64,000 nt of DNA from an uncultured Candidatus Actinomarina sp. GTDB lineage: Bacteria; Actinomycetota; Acidimicrobiia; Actinomarinales; Actinomarinaceae. Shown piece by piece: positions 1-8,450 of this stretch (the first letter of the stretch is position 1; each line of letters opens with the position of its first letter). Location of the stretch: contig CACAND010000001.1 of NCBI GenBank assembly GCA_902533795.1, forward strand, positions 136,159 through 200,158, given 5' to 3'. Position numbers and translations under genes: made by a program. The notes under the pieces are model-generated. The model made no database searches. It was not told where the DNA came from and worked only from the letters and a program-made list of their open reading frames with translations.

Positions 1-390
1 TGTGATCATTATGGTTTTAAAATTGAAGATTCATGTAACGCAATATTATTAAAATCTAAAAAACCTGACGAATTCTTTGCTTTATTTTGTGTACTGGGCT
101 CCAACAGATTGGATGTAAATCACAAAGTAAAAAGTTTGTTAAATGCAAAAAAAATTAGTTTCGCATCTAAAGAAGAAGCTGAATCAATAACGAATCAGAT
201 ATATGGTGGAATAAGTCCCCTCGGACTACCAAGCGAAATCAATGTATTTATTGATAAGAATGTTATGGAAAGGGAGAAAGTCTTTATTGGTGGTGGAAAT
301 AGAGTTAGTAAGTTCTTTCTAAAGCCAGAGATACTAAAAAGCTTGACAAATGCAACAGTAGAAGACTTAACTCAATCCATCTCTACATAA
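1..390 (+). CDS. YbaK/EbsC-type aminoacyl-tRNA deacylase, C-terminal part (5' end outside window)
   Basis: The reading frame is open from base 1, so the gene starts before the window and only about 129 codons are seen. The protein matches the YbaK/prolyl-tRNA editing fold: a GSNRLDVNHKV segment, a conserved GGISPLGLP loop, then a VFIDKNVME strand and an IGGGNR segment, in the family order. Members hydrolyse mischarged aminoacyl-tRNA, often Cys- or Ala-tRNA(Pro). The substrate cannot be told from this fragment. The 3' end overlaps the convergent small membrane protein gene at 367-804 by 24 bases. Confidence 0.8.
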   Translation, partial: CDHYGFKIEDSCNAILLKSKKPDEFFALFCVLGSNRLDVNHKVKSLLNAKKISFASKEEAESITNQIYGGISPLGLPSEINVFIDKNVMEREKVFIGGGNRVSKFFLKPEILKSLTNATVEDLTQSIST

Positions 391-804
391 ACTTGCAGCC
401 TGTGGTGAAAACGCCTTTCCATTTAAGCCTGGAAATCTGCCAGCCTGTAGATAATACTTAAGAAATGTTCTCACATTTTTAAAGTCTTCATTAGAAATTT
501 CTTGAGGGGTTGTTAAGACATTTAATGGATTTGGTAAATTTCTTTCTAAAAATGATTGTTGATCACTGTCTAGTTTTTCAATATATTCAGAAAGGAGAGA
601 TATTGTAATCTCATAATCTTCAATAGTATTAGTACAGTTTTCATACTCGTTTACGGAAAGAGGGCTTACGTCTACTTCATAATCAGTCCTGTACTGAAAA
701 ATTAAGACAATTATTAAAAATAATAAAACGGTGTAGAAAAAGATTTTAATTGGAAAAAAAATAACTTTTCTAATAGGCCATAATATTGCTTTAATTATCC
801 TCAC
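367..804 (-). CDS. hypothetical single-span membrane protein
   Basis: 145 residues of unrecognised family. The N-terminus is basic and hydrophobic with one strong membrane span (about residues 18-38), followed by a soluble tail with a conserved-looking pair of Cys (one near residue 57, one near the C-terminus in ASLCRDG). It probably faces outward as an anchored protein. It lies four bases from the DDAH-like gene upstream on the same strand, so the two are likely co-transcribed. Function unknown. Confidence 0.6.
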   Translation of the reverse strand: MRIIKAILWPIRKVIFFPIKIFFYTVLLFLIIVLIFQYRTDYEVDVSPLSVNEYENCTNTIEDYEITISLLSEYIEKLDSDQQSFLERNLPNPLNVLTTPQEISNEDFKNVRTFLKYYLQAGRFPGLNGKAFSPQAASLCRDGLS

Positions 805-808
805 AAAT

Positions 809-1609
809 TTATTGTAATGTAATCACAAGACACTGACAGGCTCCTCCGGATTTCATAAATTCTGAAACATTTGAAATTTCAATATTACAACCTAATTGTG
901 CAACAGTTTCGATAATTTCAATGTTTTCAGAGGGAAATATAACTGATTCATTAATTACTACAGCATTGCATGCAAGTTGATTCGCATCATCCTCATGGAT
1001 TGGAATCAAATTAAATAAATCGGAAAATTCAGAAAGGGATTGATCTTCAAATGCAGGAGGGTAAAAAATAGCATCATTGTTTTTTGTAGGAAGCTGTTGG
1101 AAACAGGTATCAAGGTGATAGAATTTTTCATCAACTAACTTTGCAATTTTTGGAATCAATTGAAAATGATCAGCTATCAACAAAAGCGCTTCTTTATCAC
1201 TTCTAATTCCATATGAGCCTATTAAGTATTCCCCATAAACAAAAGCATCGCCGCGTCCTTCAAATTTATGTTCAGATGGAATTCGAGCAACATCATACCC
1301 ATTCTTGCGAAACCAATTCTCATAGATAACTTCCTCGCCCTGTCTTTCTTGATATTTGAAATTAGATATAAGAACAGATTTATCTTTTATTATTCCAGAA
1401 TTAGCGGTGAATACGAGATCTGGATAAACCGTATTCCCAGGAATTACATTTACTTCAGCACCACATTTTTCTATAGTAGATTTGAGTCCTCCCCATTGAT
1501 CTTTCGCTAACTCTAAATTGATCTCTACACCCTCAGTCATCCAAGGATTAATTGAATATTCAATTCGAAAATATTCTGGAGAACTCATTAAAACGGAAGT
1601 GTTTTGCAT
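809..1609 (-). CDS. DDAH / arginine deiminase-like amidinotransferase-superfamily hydrolase
   Basis: 266 residues with the five-bladed guanidino-modifying-enzyme signature: PDLVFTAN near residue 63, FEGRGDAF near 116, the catalytic HLDTCF segment near 164, DANQLACNAV, and a C-terminal SGGACQCL containing the expected nucleophile Cys260. The family hydrolyses arginine or methylarginines to citrulline, or transfers amidino groups. The short length resembles dimethylargininase more than full arginine deiminase. The first acidic site reads EGRGD rather than the common EGEGD or EGxGD. The gene is divergent from a GNAT acetyltransferase; its ATG lies 6 bases after a TAAAAT box, consistent with a leaderless mRNA. 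Confidence 0.75.
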   Translation of the reverse strand: MQNTSVLMSSPEYFRIEYSINPWMTEGVEINLELAKDQWGGLKSTIEKCGAEVNVIPGNTVYPDLVFTANSGIIKDKSVLISNFKYQERQGEEVIYENWFRKNGYDVARIPSEHKFEGRGDAFVYGEYLIGSYGIRSDKEALLLIADHFQLIPKIAKLVDEKFYHLDTCFQQLPTKNNDAIFYPPAFEDQSLSEFSDLFNLIPIHEDDANQLACNAVVINESVIFPSENIEIIETVAQLGCNIEISNVSEFMKSGGACQCLVITLQ

Positions 1610-1615
1610 GTTTAT

Positions 1616-1646
1616 ATTTTACATTTTTATACATTAAATGTATATT
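1616..1646. promoter_or_regulatory. overlapping divergent promoters with a central palindrome
   Basis: For the + gene a TTTACA (1618-1623) and TATATT (1641-1646) are 17 bases apart, with the ATG 7 bases further on. For the - gene TATACA (1644-1639) and TAAAAT (1621-1616) are also 17 apart, with the ATG 6 bases further on. Between them TATACATT-A-AATGTATA (1628-1644) is a perfect 8-bp inverted repeat that overlaps elements of both promoters, so one regulator could control both genes. AT-rich background weakens each element taken singly. Confidence 0.45.
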
Positions 1647-1653
1647 TTCATAC

Positions 1654-2169
1654 ATGGATAACATTATATTTTCAAAAATTGATGAAACAAATATTGAAGG
1701 CTGTTTTAATTTAAATGAAGATAATGTTCCAGAAGTAGGGTCAACATCTATTGAAGAATTTAATAATTTGGTTCAAAATTCAGATTTCAATCTATGTGCT
1801 ACTTTCGATGAAAAGATAGTAGGTTTTTTAATCTGTTTCCAAGATACTTCTAAAACAAAATCTTTCATGTACAAAATAAAACATAAGAATTTTAATGAAT
1901 TCAAAAATAGAATAAACAATTTTATGTACATTGATAGGATTGCAATTGATGTTAATTACAGAAATAATGGGCTTGCAACAATATTCTATGAGCATTTATT
2001 AGAACACTGTCTAGAAGTAGATGTTGAAAATCTTACCGCAGAAATCAATTTACTACCAACTGAAAATGAACCATCTCTAAAATTTCATGAGAAATTACAA
2101 TTTATTCAAATTGATACGAAAAAATATAATGATGAATATGAGGTTTCCTTACAAAAGAGGATTCTTTAA
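1654..2169 (+). CDS. GNAT-family N-acetyltransferase
   Basis: About 171 residues from the ATG at 1654; an upstream in-frame ATG at 1552 would run through the neighbouring promoter and gene start and is rejected. The acetyl-CoA-binding core is visible: MYIDRIAIDVNYRNNGLATIFY (beta4 then the R-x-x-G-L/A pyrophosphate loop), followed by LTAEINLLPTENEPSLKFHEKLQF, the usual beta5-alpha4 N-x-x-S-x-x-F/L pattern. The substrate is unknown. It is divergent from the amidinotransferase-like gene and may share a regulator with it. Confidence 0.75.
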   Translation: MDNIIFSKIDETNIEGCFNLNEDNVPEVGSTSIEEFNNLVQNSDFNLCATFDEKIVGFLICFQDTSKTKSFMYKIKHKNFNEFKNRINNFMYIDRIAIDVNYRNNGLATIFYEHLLEHCLEVDVENLTAEINLLPTENEPSLKFHEKLQFIQIDTKKYNDEYEVSLQKRIL

Positions 2170-2189
2170 GTAGTAAGATATTTATATTA

Positions 2190-2471
2190 ATGAAGTTTAA
2201 CTTACCAAGAAGACAGCGAAAAAGCTTTGAGTCAGTATCTGGAAAATCTTTAGATAGCAATTTAAATAAAAAAGAAGCGTTAGAAATTTTTGAAAATGTA
2301 AAAAAAAGTTATTCCTCAGCTCCAAATTCTTTTGGTTCTAAAACAGGAAAAAAAGAAGAGGTCTTAGAAATGCTTCTAATAATTAGCGATCAAATCGCTT
2401 CAGAGTATAAAGATTGTGAAGTTGCCTTAAAACAAGGTGTTCCAGAAATTACAAAGGTCAAAGAGAAATGA
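2190..2471 (+). CDS. hypothetical small soluble protein
   Basis: 93 residues, lysine- and glutamate-rich, with a basic N-terminus (LPRRQRKS), no membrane span and predicted helical character. The family is not recognised. Its TGA overlaps the ATG of the nucleoside hydrolase (ATGA), so the two are translationally coupled. A TAAGAT box lies 10 bases before the start. No function can be assigned. Confidence 0.6.
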   Translation: MKFNLPRRQRKSFESVSGKSLDSNLNKKEALEIFENVKKSYSSAPNSFGSKTGKKEEVLEMLLIISDQIASEYKDCEVALKQGVPEITKVKEK

Positions 2472-3454
2472 TGAAACTAATAATTGATGCAGATACTGGC
2501 TCAGATGATGCAGTTGCACTATTAATGGCATATCGTAATTTGCCTTCAGATCAAATACTAGGGGTGACTGTTGTTGCAGGAAATGTTCCACTTGATCAGG
2601 GCCTAATCAATACAAGTTATGTAAATGAACTGTGTGAAATAGATATTCCAATATTTAAGGGTGCCGATAAACCAATGAAGAGGAACTATAAAGAGGTTTA
2701 TAATTCTGATGAGTCTACAGCTATTGCCCTTAGTTATGGAAATGACTCTACATCAGCCCAAAACGTTCATGGAATAGATGGATTAGGTGACATAGGTATA
2801 AAACCTAAAAATCACAAAATCGAAACTGAATCTGCTCAAGATTTTTATAAGAAAGTACTTGAGGAGGAAGATGAAATAGAAATTGTAACACTAGGACCAT
2901 TGACAAATATTGCTGGCTTAATACAAAACAATGAAGAAAAATTGGAGAAAATAAAGCACTGCTACATAATGGGTGGCAGCTCAAATGCCCTAGGAAATAT
3001 TACAAAGTTTGCTGAATACAATTTTTGGGTTGATCCCGAAGCAGCAGATATTGTTTTAAATTCAGGAATTCCTATAACTGTGATTGGCTGGGACCCTTCA
3101 CTTTATGATGCAATGATTGATACAGAAAAAATCCAAGAAATTGATGCTATCGGTACAAAGTTCTCAAAATTTACCAACGATATTCAAGTTGTTTTAAGAG
3201 AAATGATGAAAGACATATTTGGAAGCGACAGTTATGATTTACCAGACCCCCTTGCAATGTCTGTTTACTTAGATAATGAAATCATAAGTCAATCCGTTGA
3301 AGTTAATGTAAGAGTTGATACTAGAGATGGAATGACTAGAGGAGGTTGTATTCTTGATTTTCTGAACTTGGAACCTGAAGCTCCAAAAATCAGAGTCGTA
3401 CAAAGATGTCATGGAGATAAGTTCTATAGTCTATTAAAAAATAGCCTTGCTTAA
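2468..3454 (+). CDS. inosine/uridine-preferring nucleoside hydrolase
   Basis: 328 residues, normal for the family. The N-terminal DADTGSDDA motif (residues 7-15) is the Ca2+-binding aspartate cluster, VTLGPLTNIA is the ribose/Ca2+ loop, YIMGGSS and AEYNFWVDPEAA follow, and the C-terminal DLPDPLAM supplies the last metal Asp. The enzyme cleaves the N-glycosidic bond of ribonucleosides for base and ribose salvage in the cytoplasm. Two adjacent ATG codons are possible starts; the second gives the usual M-K-L-I-I-D start. The stop overlaps the next start by one base (TAATG). Confidence 0.88.
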   Translation: MMKLIIDADTGSDDAVALLMAYRNLPSDQILGVTVVAGNVPLDQGLINTSYVNELCEIDIPIFKGADKPMKRNYKEVYNSDESTAIALSYGNDSTSAQNVHGIDGLGDIGIKPKNHKIETESAQDFYKKVLEEEDEIEIVTLGPLTNIAGLIQNNEEKLEKIKHCYIMGGSSNALGNITKFAEYNFWVDPEAADIVLNSGIPITVIGWDPSLYDAMIDTEKIQEIDAIGTKFSKFTNDIQVVLREMMKDIFGSDSYDLPDPLAMSVYLDNEIISQSVEVNVRVDTRDGMTRGGCILDFLNLEPEAPKIRVVQRCHGDKFYSLLKNSLA

Positions 3455-4068
3455 TGGTTGCAAGTGACTCAGTAATCGAATTAATTATTCTACAAGTTAG
3501 TGTTGCATTCAGCCCTGGATTAATAATTGCCTTGATTGTAAATGAATCAGTCCAAAAAAGTAGAAGAAATGGACTTGAGGTTGCTACAGGAGCAGCAACA
3601 GGAGCAATCTTTATAACAATAATTACAGCGAGCGTCGTTACTTTTATCTTTAATTTAATCCCACAAATTTTAACAATGATCTACATTGTTGGAATTATCT
3701 ATATTGTGTACAAAGGAATTGTCACTATAAAAGCTGAAATAAAAATAGATGATACAAATATTAATGCAGGATCCTTTAACGCAGGAATGCAACTTAATTT
3801 AATAAACCCTAAGATGTGGGTATTTTATCTTTCTGTCTTGCCCATATTCGCTACAGAAAATGAGAATGTTTTTGTGCAACTTATTATTCTTGGAGCTATA
3901 ACGATATTTGTTAATCTGATTGCCGATATTAGTTATGCATATATGAGTAGTTATTTTTTTGAAGATTCTTCAGTAAAAACAAAAAAAGTAATCAATGCAG
4001 TAAGCGGTTTTTGTTTAATTCTGATAGGTATTTATTTATTTTTTAGTAGATTTCTTGGATTCCTTTGA
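3454..4068 (+). CDS. LysE/RhtB-family amino-acid exporter
   Basis: 204 residues with about six membrane spans. The N-terminal span carries [17 protein letters not shown], matching the family's P-G-P/L-x-x-x-x-x-x-x-x-x-x-G segment, and [16 protein letters not shown] is the characteristic second-half N-P-K-x-x-x-F motif. Members export basic or neutral amino acids; the substrate is not predictable. It is coupled to the nucleoside hydrolase by a one-base overlap and ends by overlapping 33 bases with the convergent SPFH gene. Confidence 0.8.
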   Translation: MVASDSVIELIILQVSVAFSPGLIIALIVNESVQKSRRNGLEVATGAATGAIFITIITASVVTFIFNLIPQILTMIYIVGIIYIVYKGIVTIKAEIKIDDTNINAGSFNAGMQLNLINPKMWVFYLSVLPIFATENENVFVQLIILGAITIFVNLIADISYAYMSSYFFEDSSVKTKKVINAVSGFCLILIGIYLFFSRFLGFL

Positions 4069-4980
4069 ATCATCATCTTTAAATAATTCAGCAACTGCAC
4101 CAATACTTCCAAGAGTTGCAGAAAGATCAGCAGGTAAGAAAATTTTAGTAGCTTTGCCGTTTGCAACTTTTTCGAGAGATTCAAGATATTTAATTGCGAT
4201 CAAGTCATTTGTTGGATCACCCTTGTGAATAGCGTCAAAAACTTTTTGTATAGCTTCTGATTCACCATCAGCAATGGCAATTTTTTCATATTTTTGAGCA
4301 TCGGCTACTGCTTTGAGTGCTTCTGCTTCACCCTCAGCACTTAAAATTTGGGACTGTCTTTCGCCTTCCGCAGTCAAGATAGCTGCTCTCTTTTCACCCT
4401 CAGCTTCTGTAACAGCTGCTCTTCGATCTCTTTCAGCTTTCATGACTTTATTCATTGCATCCTGAACGTCTTGTGGTGGGTCAATTCTTTGAATCTCAAC
4501 ACGAACTACTCTTGTACCCCATTTATCAGTTGCTTCATCAAGAATGAGTTTTAAAGATGTATTAATTGTTTCTCGAGAAGTAAGTGCTGCATCAAGCTCT
4601 AGGTCACCAATAACATTTCTCAAATTGGTTTGTGCAAGTTTTGTTGCAGCAGTTATAAAGTCACCTACGTTATAAACTAATTTTTTTGGATCAGTCGGTT
4701 CATAATAAATGACTGCATCAACTGTAATTGTAACGTTGTCTTTAGTGATTACTTCTTGTGGTGGAACATCTATAACTTGTTCACGCATGTCTACAACAAT
4801 TAATCTCTCTATACCAGGAATCACTATATTTAAACCTGAAGTTGCTTCACGATTGTATTTACCAAATCTTTCAATTAAGCCTTTTTCAAATGGCCTTAAA
4901 ATTCTAAATATTCTAAAAGCTACAAATACTAAAAGACCAAATAGTATTACGCTTCTTACGAGTGAAAAGATAAATTCCAT
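4036..4980 (-). CDS. SPFH/stomatin-like membrane protein (QmcA type)
   Basis: 314 residues: one N-terminal membrane span (about 4-26), then the band-7/SPFH domain ([56 protein letters not shown]) and a long Ala/Glu-rich coiled coil with three near-repeats of the A-E-G-E-x pattern around residues 195-225. Such proteins form membrane cages that organise lipids or regulate FtsH-type proteases. It is the last gene behind the bc-complex operon, 40 bases after the preceding gene, so co-expression with respiratory genes is plausible. The C-terminus is Lys/Ser/Asp-rich. Confidence 0.88.
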   Translation of the reverse strand: MEFIFSLVRSVILFGLLVFVAFRIFRILRPFEKGLIERFGKYNREATSGLNIVIPGIERLIVVDMREQVIDVPPQEVITKDNVTITVDAVIYYEPTDPKKLVYNVGDFITAATKLAQTNLRNVIGDLELDAALTSRETINTSLKLILDEATDKWGTRVVRVEIQRIDPPQDVQDAMNKVMKAERDRRAAVTEAEGEKRAAILTAEGERQSQILSAEGEAEALKAVADAQKYEKIAIADGESEAIQKVFDAIHKGDPTNDLIAIKYLESLEKVANGKATKIFLPADLSATLGSIGAVAELFKDDDSKESKKSTKK

Positions 4981-5020
4981 AGTATTAGTTTATTATTGAT
5001 AAAGTTATACGTTGATTTGT

Positions 5021-5389
5021 TTAACTATTTGTTTCTTCTGACTCTTTTTCTTCTTGTTCATACCTACTTAAAGCAAGCATAAACATGATGAATAGAATCA
5101 ATGAACCTGCAAAATATGTAAGAGGTATGATTCTGATCTCAAGTGCATTTAAACCGTCGATTGATGCAGGAGCAGGGCCTCTTGGTGCATAAAGAAGAAA
5201 AAGGAAAGAATTAATAACTAGCCAACCAAAAGTAGCAGCACCAACAACTAAAAATCCAAGCCTTCTACCAAGATTTGTTGCATTCAAGACAAAAGTTGAG
5301 CCAAAAAAAGAAAGTATGAAAAATATAAATAGAACTATTCCGGTAAAAGTAAGGTTGGACGATAAAAGTGTCCTCATTATTTCACGCAT
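5021..5389 (-). CDS. small membrane protein at the end of the bc-complex operon
   Basis: 122 residues with three predicted membrane spans and an acidic C-terminal tail (EQEEKESEETNS). Unrecognised family. Its start overlaps the stop of the diheme cytochrome c gene by 8 bases, so it is translated from the same message and may be an accessory subunit or assembly factor of the complex. An alternative in-frame ATG lies four codons in. Function inferred only from position. Confidence 0.6.
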   Translation of the reverse strand: MREIMRTLLSSNLTFTGIVLFIFFILSFFGSTFVLNATNLGRRLGFLVVGAATFGWLVINSFLFLLYAPRGPAPASIDGLNALEIRIIPLTYFAGSLILFIMFMLALSRYEQEEKESEETNS

Positions 5390-6806
5390 CAGGTGTCATT
5401 CCTCTCAAATAATCTATTACTAATTCTATATCTGACTGTGGAAGCACTGCACCAAAACCAGGCATTTTTCCACCACCTACTCCATTCACTCCATACCCTT
5501 TACCGTTTACGGAACCATTAATGATAAAGTCAATAAAATCATCACGTTCTTTAAATTGAATGTTTACTCTTCCTCCCCTTAAAGCAGGCCCCAAGCCACC
5601 TGAGCCAATTTGTTTAGTGTAAGCAGCACCAGCAGAATAACCTGCAGTATGACATCTTGCACAATATGCATTAAATATACCTACGGCTCTAATTGCTTTA
5701 TCGTAATCTCCGTCGAAAGTTGAATCAGCTATATCTTGGAAATCGATAAGCCACAGCTTTTGTTGGTATGCATTTTCTAAAAATGCTAAACCTGTTTCAG
5801 CTTCATCCATAAACTTGTCATATCCATCAGTAAGTATTCCAAGATTAATAACTTTTGTTTCAAGTTCAGACAAGAAACCTCTAACTATAGAAGCATCTTT
5901 CCTTCCAGGAATCGATTCCTCCTCGTCTGGATTAAGATTTAATACTGGAGTTCCTAACATTTCAGTTATCGTTTCACTGTATGCTGAGAGATCAGTTTCA
6001 ACACTGTCATACAATCCATCTTCATCAGTATCAATACCGCTTTGTCTAGAAATTAACGCTGAGACGACCTCAACTGCTTCAATTGCGATTGGTAATCTAA
6101 TTGGTGCCATTTCTATATCGTTTATTAACTCATTTTGTTTGGCTATTTCACTCTCAACTTGTAAATCGGAATTTTCTATTCTTAATAATGATGAATTTAT
6201 ATTTCCCTCAATTTCAAGCAATTCTTCATTTTGAGGAATTTGAAAGGAGTGTAAATACTCAATCAAATCACTTAATTGGCCGTCGTTCATAGGTCCACCA
6301 CCTTTAAGACCCCAAGCTGGCATTGGTGAATTTGCTCTTCCATAGATAAGCCAATATAAAACTTCATCATCATCGTATCTGTAAAATACATCATTAATAG
6401 CAGGGGCTACCCAAGTAACACTTACCCCACTTCTTTTTTCAACATACGATGCAGCACCACCACTTCCATCTGCACCATGGCAGTTACCACACCCAAATTC
6501 TTCATATAAATGTTGCCCTCTTTCTACAGAAACATCATCAAATTCCTCTACAAAGCTTTCTTGTCTAGCTGGTTCACCTAAATAATATAAAGGAATCATA
6601 ATTGTTAAAAGAGAAGCTAAAACAACAGCAACTGACAAAATCTTATCTAGCTGAGTTGTCTCAAGCTGGTCATCAGGTAAATATTTTTGAAGATTTCTTG
6701 GTACTTTTTTAATCTTTCCTGCACCTCGAAATCCGACAGCAGAAAAGTATGCAATTGCGCCGATAACAGCTAAAGCAATAAGTGTTATAAAAAGTGAACT
6801 ATTCAT
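5382..6806 (-). CDS. membrane-bound diheme cytochrome c of the bc complex
   Basis: 474 residues. Two N-terminal spans (about 4-22 and 57-76), then a first heme c site CGNCH (106-110) with candidate Met ligand in SPMPAWG (Met162), a long central region with a calcium-loop-like DTDEDGLYD (259-267), and a second heme c site CARCH (382-386) with candidate Met448 in GGKMPGFG. It probably carries electrons from the Rieske/cytochrome b core to the terminal oxidase on the outer face. It follows the Rieske gene by 2 bases. The size and the insert between the hemes set it apart from actinobacterial QcrC, which is about 270 residues. Confidence 0.85.
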   Translation of the reverse strand: MNSSLFITLIALAVIGAIAYFSAVGFRGAGKIKKVPRNLQKYLPDDQLETTQLDKILSVAVVLASLLTIMIPLYYLGEPARQESFVEEFDDVSVERGQHLYEEFGCGNCHGADGSGGAASYVEKRSGVSVTWVAPAINDVFYRYDDDEVLYWLIYGRANSPMPAWGLKGGGPMNDGQLSDLIEYLHSFQIPQNEELLEIEGNINSSLLRIENSDLQVESEIAKQNELINDIEMAPIRLPIAIEAVEVVSALISRQSGIDTDEDGLYDSVETDLSAYSETITEMLGTPVLNLNPDEEESIPGRKDASIVRGFLSELETKVINLGILTDGYDKFMDEAETGLAFLENAYQQKLWLIDFQDIADSTFDGDYDKAIRAVGIFNAYCARCHTAGYSAGAAYTKQIGSGGLGPALRGGRVNIQFKERDDFIDFIINGSVNGKGYGVNGVGGGKMPGFGAVLPQSDIELVIDYLRGMTPDA

Positions 6807-6808
6807 TA

Positions 6809-7687
6809 TTATTCCTCAGGTGCGGCAATAGTAATACATGAAATACCTTGGGGATATTTAACTGACATTCCAGCAGCACGTGGAGATTCTATGATAGAAC
6901 CCGTATCAATAATAAATTTTCCAGATGAGTTTACATTCACTATGAATCTATCAAGATTACGAGGTGCTGGTCCAGCGTAGTATTCACCAACCATATTATA
7001 TTTTGATCCGTGACAAGGACATTCAAACCCTTGAGAGGTATTACACCAAGGGACTCTGCAACCAAGGTGTACACACCTTTGATAAACAGCAACAAGTCCA
7101 TCAGCAACTGTTCCACTATCAGAAAATTGTGAGTTTCCTGATTGTTCGAATGGTAATACATAAGCTCTAGCAGCTGGGATGAAAGCAGGAATCACAGATC
7201 CATCAGATTGAAAAATTTGGTCTTTTAAATCTTGAACTCTTCCTGCGTCAATCTTAGAACCAAAACCTCCAGAGACTTTAGGATAGAAAAATCCCAGCCA
7301 GGAAATTAATTGAATTCCGGCGAAAGCGCCGAAAGTAATTCCTAATGCTTTTCCCAGGAATTGTCTACGAGTCATTCCAGCTTCTTCTTCTGATATTTCT
7401 TCGTAAATAATTTCTTCTTTTACTTTTATTGATCCATCTGTTTGAATATCATCTTTTTCTTCAATATCTTCAGATAAATTTTCTTCTTCATTTTCAGGTT
7501 CATCAGGAGCTAAAAAGTTTGTTTGTGATTTATCTACTTTTAGTGCTCTCTTATCTAAATTTTTCTTCCAATTCAGCCTTTTATTTACAGCTTTAGGCGT
7601 TCTACCAGTGACTACTGCAATGATTCCAATGACGCCAAATAAACCGATAAAAGCAATTGCAATAAATGAAAGTTGTACCAGGCTCAT
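6809..7687 (-). CDS. qcrA: Rieske iron-sulfur protein of the cytochrome bc complex
   Basis: 292 residues. The Rieske cluster motifs are complete: CVHLGC (C205, H207, C210) and CPCHGSKY (C223, C225, H226), giving two Cys and two His ligands plus the disulfide pair. There are two membrane spans: residues 4-27, and 112-135 preceded by a twin-arginine-like TRRQFLG. Between them is a strongly acidic cytoplasmic linker (about 60-103). It transfers electrons from quinol at the Qo site to cytochrome c. The start overlaps the subunit-IV gene by ATGA. Confidence 0.93.
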   Translation of the reverse strand: MSLVQLSFIAIAFIGLFGVIGIIAVVTGRTPKAVNKRLNWKKNLDKRALKVDKSQTNFLAPDEPENEEENLSEDIEEKDDIQTDGSIKVKEEIIYEEISEEEAGMTRRQFLGKALGITFGAFAGIQLISWLGFFYPKVSGGFGSKIDAGRVQDLKDQIFQSDGSVIPAFIPAARAYVLPFEQSGNSQFSDSGTVADGLVAVYQRCVHLGCRVPWCNTSQGFECPCHGSKYNMVGEYYAGPAPRNLDRFIVNVNSSGKFIIDTGSIIESPRAAGMSVKYPQGISCITIAAPEE

Positions 7688-8439
7688 TCGAAATGGACCC
7701 AGTCAAGTAAGTCATCAAACCAAACACCATCAATCCAAGGATATGTCCAGTTCCAACCTGGGCCTCTAAATAATATACCAATTAAACTCAATGTTCCCGC
7801 TCCTGCCAGAAAAAATGTCCAAAGCATAATTGCATATTTTCTTTTTGACGGTTTATTATCCTTATTTCTATCTATATATGGAATAGCCATAAATGCTGCC
7901 ACACCAATAATTAAAGGAATCATAACTCCAGCAATCTGTGGATCCCAGTATGAAAGTAATTCTTGTAAACCAAGGAAATACCATGGTGCTTTTGCAGGGT
8001 TTGGAGTAATGTTTGGATTTGCTTCTTCAAGTAATGGGGCCTGCAAAATTGCGCTAATAAAAATAAGAAAAGCTGTCATAGCCATCAAAGATATAAATTC
8101 TGGAAGCATTAAATGTGGCCAGGTGTTTACTTTATCTACTGGCTCAGAAGTAGGTTTTTGTATCGGTTTGGCTTTTACAACTGTCAATAGTCTCTGTGTA
8201 ACTCTTGTTTCTGGAGCAAAATCAACTTCAGCTGGTATATCAGCTTTTACAGCTGCTGCTGGTGCTGGTGCTTCTTTGACTTCAATTGGTTTTACATCTA
8301 TAACTTCTGGTTCTTTTGAAATAGTTGTAGGCTCTGCCTCACCCTTCATTTCAGCTAATGCTTGCTCTACAGATATACCTAAAGCTTTTGCTCTTGCCTC
8401 AGCTGTTTTTATTAATAAATGTTCTGGAATATCAACCAT
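7684..8439 (-). CDS. cytochrome b C-terminal half (subunit IV-like) with extra N-terminal domain
   Basis: 251 residues from the ATG at 8439. An upstream in-frame start at 8493 would overlap cytochrome b by 43 bases and is not preferred. Residues 1-36 form a small domain (IPEHLLIKTAEARAKALG) closely similar to the N-termini of the two cytochrome c proteins at 11836 and 12629. Residues 37-100 are a Pro/Ala/Glu linker. Then come three membrane spans with the Qo-loop segment NPAKAPWYFLGLQELL, where the classical PEWY motif reads APWY (151-154). It pairs with the b6-like protein to make a full cytochrome b. Confidence 0.88.
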   Translation of the reverse strand: MVDIPEHLLIKTAEARAKALGISVEQALAEMKGEAEPTTISKEPEVIDVKPIEVKEAPAPAAAVKADIPAEVDFAPETRVTQRLLTVVKAKPIQKPTSEPVDKVNTWPHLMLPEFISLMAMTAFLIFISAILQAPLLEEANPNITPNPAKAPWYFLGLQELLSYWDPQIAGVMIPLIIGVAAFMAIPYIDRNKDNKPSKRKYAIMLWTFFLAGAGTLSLIGILFRGPGWNWTYPWIDGVWFDDLLDWVHFE

Positions 8440-8450
8440 ATATATAAAAA

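Noticed and set aside
1552-1653. Upstream extension of the GNAT acetyltransferase
   Set aside because: The extra 34 codons run through the start of the divergent gene and both promoters, and encode a cysteine/aromatic stretch unlike the family.
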